DNA from: Chitinivibrionia bacterium
GTDB lineage: Bacteria; Krumholzibacteriota; Krumholzibacteriia; WVZY01
NCBI GenBank assembly: GCA_016208665.1
Contig: JACQXT010000051.1
Location: 1,323 to 8,709, forward strand
Direction: 5' to 3'
Length of the DNA: 7,387 nucleotides
The position numbers were made by a program, and so were the translations under genes. The notes beneath the pieces are model-generated. The model was given only the letters and a program-made list of their open reading frames with translations. It was not told the origin of the DNA and searched no databases. Shown here piece by piece: positions 1-6,695 of this stretch. How positions within the stretch are numbered: the stretch's first letter is position 1; every line of letters starts with the position of its first letter.

Positions 1-221
1 CGCTCCGGGGCCCCGTCCGGCGCTCGAACGACGAGCGGATATCCGTCCGCGCGCACCGTGCCCGAGCCGACGATCACCGCGTCGGCGCCCGCGCGAAGGG
101 TATTCATCAACCGCTTGTCGTGCGTCGATCCGAGCTGGAACGATTCGCGGCGGTACGATGCGATCTTGCCGTCCGCGCTCATGGCCATGTTGATGATGAT
201 ATATGGATGGTTTGTCCTCAT
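1..221 (-). CDS. RibD C-terminal-type reductase (riboflavin pathway), N-terminal part, 3' end cut by window edge
   Basis: The reading frame starts at the ATG complementary to 219-221 and stays open to the window edge (73 complete codons). Residues 6-21 read PYIIINMAMSADGKIA, and residues 46-63 read ADAVIVGSGTVRADGYPL. These are the two hallmark stretches of the dihydrofolate-reductase-like RibD C-terminal domain. That family uses NADPH to reduce the ribosylamino side chain of the pyrimidine intermediate in riboflavin synthesis. The domain begins right after the start Met, so no deaminase domain precedes it. This makes it a stand-alone reductase of the kind found in archaea and some bacteria, rather than a bifunctional RibD. 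About two thirds of the protein lies outside the window. A purine-rich AGGCGG about 6 nt before the ATG is a weak ribosome site. The gene is divergent from korA. The family call is secure, but the exact substrate is inferred; some family members are uncharacterised oxidoreductases. Confidence 0.85.
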   Translation of the reverse strand, partial: MRTNHPYIIINMAMSADGKIASYRRESFQLGSTHDKRLMNTLRAGADAVIVGSGTVRADGYPLVVRAPDGAPE

Positions 222-325
222 GGGAACCGCCTGGCGAAATGGTACCATACCGCGCTGCGGCCCGCAGGGGAAACTTGGCGTATCTATATGGAAATAAATA
301 CGATATTGATTACAGGAACTTCCGC

Positions 326-354
326 TTGACCCCCGATAAAGCGCTTCATATTTT
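326..354 (+). promoter_or_regulatory. Sigma70-type promoter upstream of the kor leader
   Basis: A -35 box TTGACC (326-331, 5/6 match) and a -10 box TATTTT (349-354, 4/6 match) are separated by an ideal 17 nt. They sit in an AT-rich patch of an otherwise GC-rich region. Transcription would begin near nt 361, giving a leader of about 144 nt before korA. This is the best plus-strand promoter I can find in the 222-504 gap. Confidence 0.6.
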
Positions 355-360
355 ACAATC

Positions 361-468
361 GCATTTATGGGGGGCTTGTAATTCCACGCTCCATGTATTA
401 AACTTGAGCGTTTATTTCCACAAAGTGCCGCTGTAAGAGAACCTCATGCCCTCGCGTGAGGGGTTTTT
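361..468 (+). ncRNA. Candidate leader RNA or small RNA ahead of korA
   Basis: The stretch between the promoter and the hairpin terminator would give an RNA of about 108 nt. It holds an internal hairpin (ACGCTC at 386-391 pairing with GAGCGT at 406-411) and ends in the GC-rich hairpin and U-run at 442-468. It starts with a run of six G. It has no tRNA fold, no SRP RNA tetraloop core and no riboswitch I recognise. It could be a free small RNA, an attenuated leader controlling kor, or only an untranslated region. The two plus-strand reading frames longer than 60 codons across this area resemble no protein family. Evidence is limited to promoter, hairpins and position. Confidence 0.3.
442..468 (+). 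terminator. Rho-independent terminator-like hairpin (possible attenuator) before korA
   Basis: CCTCATG (442-448) can pair with CGTGAGG (455-461) as a 7-bp stem with one G-U pair and a 6-nt loop. Alternatively CCCTC (449-453) pairs with GAGGG (458-462) around a GCGT loop. The two folds exclude each other. Either is followed at once by TTTTTAT (464-470). The hairpin lies between the promoter and the korA ribosome site at 494-500. Transcription from the upstream promoter would therefore have to read through it, as in attenuation. It could also simply end a short RNA. Confidence 0.6.
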
Positions 469-504
469 ATAGAGCGTGTTTTTTCCATCCATCAAGGAGT
501 GATC

Positions 505-2087
505 ATGGCTGTCAAGGATATCGTTGTCAGAATCGCCGGCGAAGGCGGAGAAGGCGTCATCAGTTGCGGCCACATTCTCGGGCAAGCCGCCGCCCAGTCG
601 TCGCTGGAAGTGTTTACATTCCGGACGTTCCCCGCGGAAATCAAGGGCGGTCGTTCGTCGTCATTCCGGAGAACTATCCGTTCAAGACATATCCCATCGA
701 AATCGATGAGATTTCGGTCAAGCAAACCGGAGCGAAGCGCGGCAAGAATCTCGTCGCTCTCGGCGCGCTGGTTAGAATTCTCAATATTCCCAAGGACGCG
801 ACGCAGAATCTGGCGGTTCAGAAATTCGCAAAAAAAGGCAAAGAGGTGCTCGACGCCAACCTGAAGGCGTTCGACAGCGGATACGGCGCGATCGGCGCCG
901 ACTTCGATTTCGAGAGTTTTCACCTGGAGGCGACGAAAGGCGGGGCGCCGGACGCCGTGATTTCGGGAAATCAGGCCGTTGCGCTGGGCGTCATCGCCGC
1001 CGGATGCCGGTACGTGGCGGGGTATCCGATCACGCCCGCGACGTCGGTATTCGAATTCTTGATGGAGTATCTCCCCAATCTCGGCGGAACGGTGCTCCAG
1101 TTCGAGGATGAAATAGCATCCATCGCTTCCTGCCTGGGGGCCTCGTTTGCGGGCCAGAAGGTGATGACGCCGACGTCGGGACCGGGGCTCGCATTGATGG
1201 GAGAGCTCATCAACCTGGCATCAATGGTCGAGCTGCCGCTCGTGATCGTCGATGTTCAGCGCGGCGGACCTTCGACGGGATTGCCGACAAAGACGGAACA
1301 GTCCGATCTGGCGTTCGCCGTGTACGGAGCCGCGGGCGAATGCCCGAGAGCGGTGATCGAGCCCACCACGATCGAAGACTGTTTCTACCAGACGATACGG
1401 GCGTTCAATATCGCGGAAGAATACCAGATGCCGGTCATCGTGCTGACCGATCAATCGATGGCCATGAGAACCAAGAACATGTCCATTCCCGACTTCTCTA
1501 CGATCGAACTGAAAGAGCGTGCGAAGATCGGCGCGGGCGAGGCGGAAGGATTCGCGCGCTTCGCGGACACGCCGACGGGCGTATCGAAAACTGCCCTGCC
1601 CGGAACGGCGGGGGCCATGTTCCTCGCCACCGGCCTCGAACACAACGAGATCGGCGCGCCGAATTACACGCCGCTCATGCACCAGAAAATGATGGCCAAG
1701 CGGTTCCGCAAGCTGGAAACGCTCGCCAAGGCGCTCGACAACGAGGTTGATAACAGCACGTGCGAGCTGCCCGCGGGCGCGGCGGTGGGCATCATCAGCT
1801 GGGGCGCCACGGAAGGCCCCATCAGGGAAGCGCTCGGATTCGCGAAGAAAGAGGGAATGAAAGTCGCGCACCTGCAGCCGAAGGTGCTGTGGCCGCTGCC
1901 GGTGAAGATGATAGATTCGTTCATCAAGCCGCTGAAGAAGATCCTCGTGTTCGAAGAGAATTTCACCGGACAGTTTGCGACGCTGCTCAAGACGCGCTTC
2001 GATATCGAGCCGGTCGTCATAACGAAGTGCCAGGGAATTCCTTTCACCGCGGAAGAAGTCTACGAAGCCATAAAGAAAAACGCCTGA
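505..2087 (+). CDS. korA: 2-oxoacid:ferredoxin oxidoreductase, gamma-alpha fusion subunit; frame broken near nt 650
   Basis: With KorB this would form the TPP- and CoA-dependent enzyme that converts a 2-oxoacid (2-oxoglutarate, pyruvate or a branched-chain oxoacid) to acyl-CoA while reducing ferredoxin. The ATG at 505 follows AAGGAGT (494-500) with good spacing. The first 48-49 codons encode the start of the gamma domain, including IAGEGGEGVISCGHILGQAA and TFRTFPAEIKGG. That frame then loses similarity and stops at 864. From about nt 650 the protein continues in another frame: VVIPENYPFK, the gamma-domain end with SVKQTGAKRGKNLVALGAL, then the alpha domain with YPITPATS (1023-1046, the oxoacid/TPP-site motif of the family), GPSTGLPTKTEQSDL (1266-1310) and a normal C-terminus. 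The gamma segment that usually follows AEIKGG (FQVR... SQGD... DVLVAFN) is absent, roughly 40 residues. ATG to stop is 1583 nt, not a multiple of three. It is therefore either a recent pseudogene or a sequence/assembly deletion. korB follows 22 nt downstream. Substrate cannot be set from sequence alone. Confidence 0.85.
645..656 (+). other. Deletion/frameshift junction inside korA
   Basis: Upstream of this point the gamma domain reads in the frame of nt 505 (…PAEIKGG). Downstream the homologous protein reads in the frame of nt 456/651 (SFVVIPENYPF…). Compared with family members as I remember them, the conserved middle of the gamma domain is missing between the two. The join lies at a GG-encoding stretch. 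Gamma domains usually have another GG just before the hydrophobic strand equivalent to SFVVI, so a short shared GG sequence at the breakpoints is plausible. Missing length must be 3n+1 nt if the ancestral gene was in frame. Confidence 0.75.
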
Positions 2088-2109
2088 TGGCATAAAGGAG
2101 CTGATACGC

Positions 2110-2961
2110 ATGTCGGAAGTTGCACTCAAAGCGAAAGAGTACAGAAGCGACGTCAAACCGGTGTGGTGTGTGGGGTGCGGCGATTACGGCGAGCTCAGCG
2201 CATTCACCCAGGCGCTGTCGAACCTGCACATACAGCCGGAGAAGATGGTTATCGCATCGGGCATCGGTTGCTCGGGCCGATTTTCACACTTCGTCAAGTG
2301 CTACGCGTTTCACACGGCGCACGGCCGAGCCCTGCCGGCCGCGATCGGCGTCAAAGCCGCGAATCCCGACCTGACGGTGTTTTCGGTCGGGGGCGACGGC
2401 GACGGGCTCGGCATCGGCGGCGGGCACATTCCGCACGCGGCCCGAAAGAATGCGGACTTGACCTACATCATCTCCGACAACGGAATTTACGGGCTGACCA
2501 AGGGGCAGAGCTCCCCGACGACGCCCATCAACCGGGTCACCACGACCGCCCCGTTCGGCATGGTCGAGCGGCCGCTGGATCCCGTGCGGATGTTCCTCGC
2601 GTACGGCATCACGTTCGTGGCGCTGGGATTCACGTACGACGTCAAGGGGTTGACTCATATACTGACCGAGGCGATCAAGCACAAGGGATTCTCGATCGTT
2701 CACCTCCTTGCTCCGTGCGTGAATTACAACATCACGACGGCCGACTCTCTCAGGGAAGTCATCGCGCCGATTCCCGACGATCACGATCGCGGGGACATCA
2801 AGAAAGCGTTCCAGCTCGCCCTGGAAGATACGAAGATTTATACGGGTATCTTCTATCAGATAGATACTCCGACGCTGGACGACGACGTACGAGAGCTTCA
2901 GGCGAGATCGAAAACACGCAAGCCGAAAGACATCAGAGGGATTTTCGAGCAGTTCATCTAG
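2110..2961 (+). CDS. korB: 2-oxoacid:ferredoxin oxidoreductase, beta subunit
   Basis: This 283-residue protein is full length for the family and intact. It binds thiamine pyrophosphate and an Fe-S cluster and carries out the decarboxylation half of the reaction with KorA. Visible motifs are WCVGCGDYG (residues 19-27), GIGCSGRF (51-58), the Mg-TPP motif GGDGDGLGIGGGH (94-106) with SDNGIYGLTKGQSSPTTP (122-139), and APCVNYN (201-207). Cys20, Cys23, Cys54 and Cys203 fit the four cluster ligands known for this beta subunit. The second residue of the CxxC motif is Val, where Pro is common. The ATG at 2110 follows AAAGGAG (2094-2100), and the gene starts 22 nt after korA stops, so the two are surely cotranscribed. 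No separate ferredoxin-like delta subunit gene is visible nearby, as in two-gene KorAB systems. Annotated specificity for 2-oxoglutarate is by convention; pyruvate or other oxoacids are possible. Confidence 0.93.
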   Translation: MSEVALKAKEYRSDVKPVWCVGCGDYGELSAFTQALSNLHIQPEKMVIASGIGCSGRFSHFVKCYAFHTAHGRALPAAIGVKAANPDLTVFSVGGDGDGLGIGGGHIPHAARKNADLTYIISDNGIYGLTKGQSSPTTPINRVTTTAPFGMVERPLDPVRMFLAYGITFVALGFTYDVKGLTHILTEAIKHKGFSIVHLLAPCVNYNITTADSLREVIAPIPDDHDRGDIKKAFQLALEDTKIYTGIFYQIDTPTLDDDVRELQARSKTRKPKDIRGIFEQFI

Positions 2962-3076
2962 CAGCGTGCTCGGATAGCCAAGGTGCTCATTTCCAACGCG
3001 CGGGCGGCGCTGCGCTCGGTAGCTGCCGCGACTGAGCGCCGGATAACATCATTCGTACTCTACGCGGGCGGCGCCG

Positions 3077-3529
3077 ATGGAACAGAGCCTCGTCATATTT
3101 CTTCACAGCGCCCGCTATGACCGCGTGTTCCAGGCGGTCAATCTCCTGCAGACGGCGTGTGCAATGGGATGGCGGTGCCATCTCTTCCTCTTTTTCGACG
3201 CGCTGGCGTCGTTCATGGCCGGAGGGTGGGATGAGGTGGATCGACCGGGAGACGGAACCGCGAGACCGTCTGCAGGCGGAAGCGCAGCACCGCTCGGCGA
3301 ATCGCTTCCGCCGGACCTCCGCCGCGCCTTCGAACTGTCGAACAATCCGTCCCTTTACGAAACGCTCGAAGCGGCCAGGAAGCAGGGGCTGACCGTGTGC
3401 GCATGCTCCGCGTCGGCCAGGCTGCTCGGCCTGGAAACGCAGGCCGTCAGGAAGGCCGCCGGCGAGATCGTCGGCCTCCCGACCATGCTCAAGATCGCTT
3501 CCGAGGCCCGCCACACGTTCTACATTTAG
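3077..3529 (+). CDS. DsrE/DsrF-like family protein
   Basis: A 150-residue soluble protein. The N-terminus SLVIFLHSARYDRVFQAV (4-21), the following helix and HLFLFFDAL (35-43), and the C-terminus with VCACSASARLLGLE (107-120), EIVGLPTMLKIA and TFYI match the DsrE-like Rossmann-type fold. Family members carry sulfur on a conserved cysteine (DsrE, TusD) or act as small accessory proteins of unknown role. Cys108 and Cys110 lie at the usual position of the reactive cysteine. Residues 49-80 are a Gly/Pro-rich loop that looks like a lineage-specific insertion. The ATG at 3077 puts the first strand right at the N-terminus, as expected, but it has no clear Shine-Dalgarno sequence. The gene stands alone: no DsrF, DsrH or TusA partner is near, so a direct role in dissimilatory sulfur oxidation is not supported. 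It begins 115 nt after korB and may or may not share its transcript. Confidence 0.8.
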   Translation: MEQSLVIFLHSARYDRVFQAVNLLQTACAMGWRCHLFLFFDALASFMAGGWDEVDRPGDGTARPSAGGSAAPLGESLPPDLRRAFELSNNPSLYETLEAARKQGLTVCACSASARLLGLETQAVRKAAGEIVGLPTMLKIASEARHTFYI

Positions 3530-3629
3530 ATCACCTGGTCCGCTTTTGCGCGTGCGCTCTTCGCCGCGCCGCCCGGCGCCCGCCGGTGCGTGCGCAATCG
3601 GCGGCATTCGGCTTCGGCCGCGCCCGTGT

Positions 3630-3659
3630 TTGACACCGCGGCCGGTTCAATGATAGAGT
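3630..3659 (+). promoter_or_regulatory. Sigma70-type promoter placed for a leaderless transcript
   Basis: A perfect -35 box TTGACA (3630-3635) and a -10 box TAGAGT (3654-3659, 4/6 match) are 18 nt apart. The -10 box ends 8 nt before the ATG at 3668, so transcription should begin at or within 1-2 nt of the start codon. No Shine-Dalgarno sequence precedes that ATG. This supports 3668 as the true start over the in-frame ATGs at 3590 and 3650. Confidence 0.6.
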
Positions 3660-3667
3660 CCCTCGCG

Positions 3668-6093
3668 ATGACTACGGAAAACTCCACGGACATTCAGAAA
3701 CGGCTCGAAGAGGCGTTCCGCACAACCGGCGCTCACCGGCCGCGGCTCGTGCGGCGGTATGAAGCCGGGACGGAGCTCGTCTACGACGTGACGAGCGTCG
3801 CCGAGGGGCGCAGGGGGACCGTCCGCCTCGTCATCGAGAGTTTCGTCGGGGGCGGATTCGCCGGCCAGGTCTACCGCGTGCGCATTGCGGAGGTGCGCTC
3901 GGAGGACGGCCCGCTCGGTGGACTCGAAGCCGGCGGCGTGTTCGCCATGAAAATCCTCCTGCCGCCGGGCGGATTCTCGCGCTTCTTCCGAAACGTCCTC
4001 TACTGGCTGGGACTTCAGGGGCCGTTTCAGTCGGCGACGAGCGGTCGGTGGTCGATATACATGCGACGTTCGTAGACCGGGCCCTGGGGAGCTGCGGGGA
4101 GCTGAGCGAGTGGGTCGACGGGAGGACGTGGCGCCTGGAAGTGGACGAGCGGGTGAATCTCCTGCGGCGCTGGCGAGGAAGCAAACCCGTCCAGCCGGAT
4201 AAGCTCGGTTCGCCCGAGTTTCGCGCGAAATATCAATTCATGCATTCGTTCGTCGAACTGCTCCGCCGGATGGGCGCCCACGAGCTCGCGCGGCAATACG
4301 AATGGGCGACGTGGAAGAGCCAGCCCAACTGTCTCAAGAGAAAAGGGACGGAGGCCGATCCATCCGGCGGTCTCGTCGCCGTCGATTTTCGCGCGGGCCT
4401 CGCGCTCCTGCCGTTTCTTCCCATGAGCCCGGGCGATTTCAAGCTCATCGCGCGGGGGATCGCCCGCGGGAGCCTCGTGCAATTCGACCGGGGCGACCTT
4501 GTGAAGCTCGAGTCGTTCATCGAGGAGCATGGAGAGGCGTTTCCGGACGGCGCATCGATGCTCGAGGCGCTCCGCCGCGAAGAGCAGGTGTATAGAAACT
4601 CGATTCCCGACATAACGCACCATCGCATGCGGCTCCTCCATAGCGGCGCGTTGTGGTCCATGATATTCGAGAGCGCCGTTACGGGATGGAAGACCGCGAA
4701 TCTCCTCGACGGTCCGGTCGAAGAGGCGTTGCGCCGCAGCAAGGCGAAGACGGCGGCATTCCATTTCCTCGGGTGTCTTCCCCTGGCGGGCGCCGTCTTC
4801 AGGCGCATCTGGGGTCGCGAGTGCTGGCGGAGACATTACGCCGATATGTTCGCGAGCCGGCGGTATCTCGCGCGCGCAATTGCCGCTTCTCTCATTGAAA
4901 AAGTCATGTTGTGGCACAGGAGCGGCAGGATAAACGACGCGAAAGCCCTCAAGGCGGTCCGAGGCGTATCGTGGACCATTCCTCATCTGCCGCTATCCCT
5001 GCTCCCGGCGGGACTGCACAGGTTCCTGTCGGAGTGGAGCTATACGAAGAACCGGTTGCACTATGTGTTTGCCCGTCCGATCCGTCTCTATTTCAACGCG
5101 CGCCTGCGGGAGGAGTGGCTTCGGGAGATGGTTGCGGACGGAATGGAGAATCATCTGCTGACCGAGGAAGACGCGAAGGTCATCCTCCAGCATCTCGACG
5201 AACCGTTCATACAGAAATATCTCAAGAGCCTGGCCGTGCACGTCTGCACGCTGCCCGTCACGCAGATTGTCTCGTTCTCCCTGGCCCTTGCGTACATACT
5301 CATGCATCCCGAAGTTCCCCGGGCGCAGGCCTACGGCGTGGGGCTCGGCATCATTGCGCTCTTTCAGGTGGTGCCGGTGTCGCCCGGATCCCTGGTCCGG
5401 GGGCTCTACGTGGTGTATCTCGTCATTCGCGAACGGAATTTCAAGGACTACAACATCGCCGTCTTCCTCGGCTTCTTCAAGTATATCGGCTACCTCGCCT
5501 TTCCGATTCAGATGACCTACCGGTACACGACCCTCGCGCGCTTCATGGCCGCCCACTGGGCGACCGGCGCCGTGCACGTCGTCCCCGTGTTCGGGGAACG
5601 CGGCGCGCTGCTCGAGCACAAGGTGTTCACGCTCTTCTACAACATTCCGCTCACCGTTCGGAGAAGGATGAAGCAGCGCTCGCTCATGCGCGAGGCGCTC
5701 AAGCCGCGGTACTGGCATGTTCCGCTGTACAGTTGTGCCTTCGCGGCGCTCTTCGGATTCGCGGAATACGCGTACCTCCATGCGGCGGGGCATTCGCCGA
5801 CCCTCGGACAGATCTGGTGGCTCGTCGCGGCGCTGCCGATTCTGTGCGGCGCCGCCGTGACGCTCGGCGCAGCAGGCGCGCCTCTTCCGAGGCGTGTTCT
5901 GGGGGGCGTTATGTGCGGGGCCGGCGCAGGCGTGCTCTCCGCGTTTGTTGCGGCTGCGCTCGGCAAGGAGAGCGGTCTTGCGGTCGGCGCATTCGCGCTG
6001 AATTGCCTGTGGCGGGCGTTTCTATTCTCGCTCGGCGCAGCGGCCGGCGTGCTCGTGACGGAGGCTGCGCTCCCCGATCTCGAGGATTCGTAA
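3668..6093 (+). CDS. Conserved protein with kinase-like ATP-binding lobe and multi-pass membrane C-terminus; frame broken near nt 4030
   Basis: I do not recognise a named function. The N-terminal part has a protein-kinase-type glycine loop, GGGFAGQV (residues 61-68, fitting GxGxxGxV), and a VFAMK motif whose Lys95 matches the ATP-contacting VAIK lysine. Just after GLQGPFQ (to nt 4030) this frame runs into a stop at 4073-4075. The protein continues in another frame with GDERSVVDIHATFVD, SCGELSEW (4090-4113), QPNCLKR (4321-4341) and VAVDFRAGLAL, where DFR (4384-4392) resembles the metal-binding DFG of kinases. The C-terminal half has about six or seven hydrophobic segments (about 5233-5310, 5332-5430, 5452-5525, 5716-5784, 5812-5874, 5899-5967, 5974-6075). 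The most conserved-looking block is VSPGSLVRGLYVVYLVIRER followed by FKDYNIAVFLGFFKYIGYLA. Together this suggests an atypical kinase-like domain of the AarF/RIO sort tethered to the membrane. ATG to stop is 2426 nt, not a multiple of three, so the gene carries a frameshift, probably with a small deletion. Confidence 0.75.
4026..4038 (+). other. Frameshift (probable small deletion) junction inside the kinase-like membrane protein gene
   Basis: The frame of nt 3668 is convincing up to GLQGPFQ, then gives SATSGRWSIYMRRS and a stop at 4073-4075. The frame that is convincing downstream begins at GDERSVVDIHATFVD (4033 on). Both frames are open over the overlap, so the break must lie close to nt 4030. 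From my recollection of similar proteins, a stretch of about 25-30 residues normally separates these blocks, so the event looks like a deletion rather than a single-base slip. I cannot verify that length without an alignment. Confidence 0.6.
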
Positions 6094-6175
6094 AGAGCCG
6101 CGCGCCGGCGAGCGTATCGCGGCCGTGCAGTGCGCAGCCGGCCCAGCGGGGAACTCGCCGCAGCGGTGCGGCGCG

Positions 6176-6493
6176 CTACGCTTGTTTCAACAATCGCCTC
6201 AGATGGCGCTTCTGCGTGCGAATCTTCTTGCGGCACAGCGAGAGAGCTACGAAATCCTCCTTCGTAAGCGCTTCCTTCTTCATCGCCTTGAATTTCTTGA
6301 TAGCCTGTTTTGCGGAGAACTTGGTTGCGGGCTCCACCGCCTTTTTCTTCTCGACGACGATGCCGAGCTTCTCGCAGAGGAGCGAAACGAGCTGTTCCTT
6401 CTTCATTCCGGAAGCGCCCTTGATGTCGGGGAATTTCATCGCCTCTTCCCTGAGCTTGACGACGGTCATTTTCTGAAGTTCTTGCAAGTTCAT
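6176..6493 (-). CDS. Small basic protein with Rho N-terminal (SAP-like) domain
   Basis: A 105-residue protein. Residues 1-45 (NLQELQKMTVVKLREEAMKF, then GMKKEQLVSLLCEKLGI) fit the SAP-like helix-extension-helix of the Rho termination factor N-terminal domain, which binds nucleic acid. The rest is very Lys/Arg-rich, ending in KIRTQKRHLRRLLKQA and probably forming charged helices. There is no ATPase domain, so this is not Rho itself. Similar short stand-alone proteins are common in anaerobic bacteria and their role is unknown; RNA or DNA binding is the reasonable guess. The start at 6493 is chosen over the upstream in-frame ATG because AAAGGAGG (complement of 6501-6508) sits 7 nt before it, the best Shine-Dalgarno sequence in the window. 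The gene converges on the kinase-like gene, with 82 nt between the stop codons. Confidence 0.85.
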   Translation of the reverse strand: MNLQELQKMTVVKLREEAMKFPDIKGASGMKKEQLVSLLCEKLGIVVEKKKAVEPATKFSAKQAIKKFKAMKKEALTKEDFVALSLCRKKIRTQKRHLRRLLKQA

Positions 6494-6531
6494 ACTCGAA
6501 CCTCCTTTGAAATGTGTCATCGGGCACAGTC

Positions 6532-6561
6532 ATGATACGCCATGCGCCCTGCTCTTCGCAA
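6532..6561 (-). promoter_or_regulatory. Promoter of the Rho-N domain gene
   Basis: Reading the minus strand, TTGCGA (6561-6556, 4/6 match to -35) and TATCAT (6537-6532, 5/6 match to -10) are 18 nt apart. Transcription would start near 6525, leaving a leader of about 32 nt that includes the strong ribosome site. Confidence 0.55.
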
Positions 6562-6646
6562 GGCGGTTTCGGGGGGCGCTGTTTCGAGGGCCGCTGTTTC
6601 GAGGGCCGCTGTTTCGAGGGCCGAGCCGGCGGTCTGTCTCGCGGGC
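6562..6646 (+). repeat. 15-nt tandem repeat array (three exact copies plus diverged flanking copies)
   Basis: The unit CGCTGTTTCGAGGGC occurs three times without mismatch at 6577-6591, 6592-6606 and 6607-6621. A degenerate copy lies directly before it (6562-6576, 11/15 matches). Another lies 10 nt after the array (6632-6646, 11/15 matches). The array sits between the divergent promoters of the Rho-N gene and the glycosyltransferase gene. In both strands it can be read as a 5-residue peptide repeat, but no credible gene covers it. There are no unique spacers, so it is not a CRISPR array. Confidence 0.9.
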
Positions 6647-6659
6647 GCGAAAAAAGCAT

Positions 6660-6689
6660 TTGGTCGCCGCGCGCCGAGTTTGATAAAAT
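6660..6689 (+). promoter_or_regulatory. Extended -10 promoter placed for a leaderless transcript
   Basis: TAAAAT (6684-6689, 5/6 match to -10) is preceded by TG at 6681-6682, an extended -10 element. An upstream TTGGTC (6660-6665) is a poor -35 box at 18-nt spacing, as is usual with extended -10 promoters. The -10 box ends 6 nt before the ATG at 6696, so the predicted start of transcription coincides with the start codon. There is no Shine-Dalgarno sequence. Confidence 0.6.
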
Positions 6690-6695
6690 AAACGG

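Noticed and set aside
367..381. Four-codon leader peptide (ATG GGG GGC TTG TAA)
   Set aside because: It is too short to judge, lacks a ribosome site and has no run of regulatory codons.
361..468. SRP RNA (4.5S) or 6S RNA
   Set aside because: The SRP apical loop core is absent, and the length and folding do not fit 6S RNA.
456..650. Start of korA at the ATG at 456 with an Arg-rich N-terminus in the alpha frame
   Set aside because: The translation there (RRRRRRRR and surrounding) is the out-of-frame reading of the gamma domain, the start lies inside the terminator hairpin, and there is no ribosome site; the 505 start with its gamma motifs is clearly the real one.
640..660. Programmed ribosomal frameshift in korA
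   Set aside because: No slippery heptamer is seen, and a conserved block of residues appears to be missing, which a frameshift would not explain.
3012..3039. Hairpin after korB (GCGCTC pairing with GAGCGC) as a terminator
   Set aside because: There is no T-run after it and the loop is 16 nt; such pairings are frequent by chance in GC-rich DNA.
4027..4986. Minus-strand open frame of 319 codons opposite the kinase-like gene
   Set aside because: It has no recognisable motif, is rich in Arg/Glu/Pro typical of antisense reading in GC-rich DNA, and lies wholly inside a conserved plus-strand protein.
6094..6175. Bidirectional terminator in the convergent gap
   Set aside because: Short GC stems exist (for example CCGCA with TGCGG) but there is no T-run on either strand.
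4911..6476. Plus-strand open frame of 521 codons overlapping the membrane domain
   Set aside because: It is Arg/Ala-rich and out of frame with the hydrophobic, family-like reading; it crosses the stop of the real gene and the antisense of the Rho-N gene.
6577..6621. CRISPR array
   Set aside because: The copies abut with no spacers, the unit is only 15 nt, and no cas gene is present.
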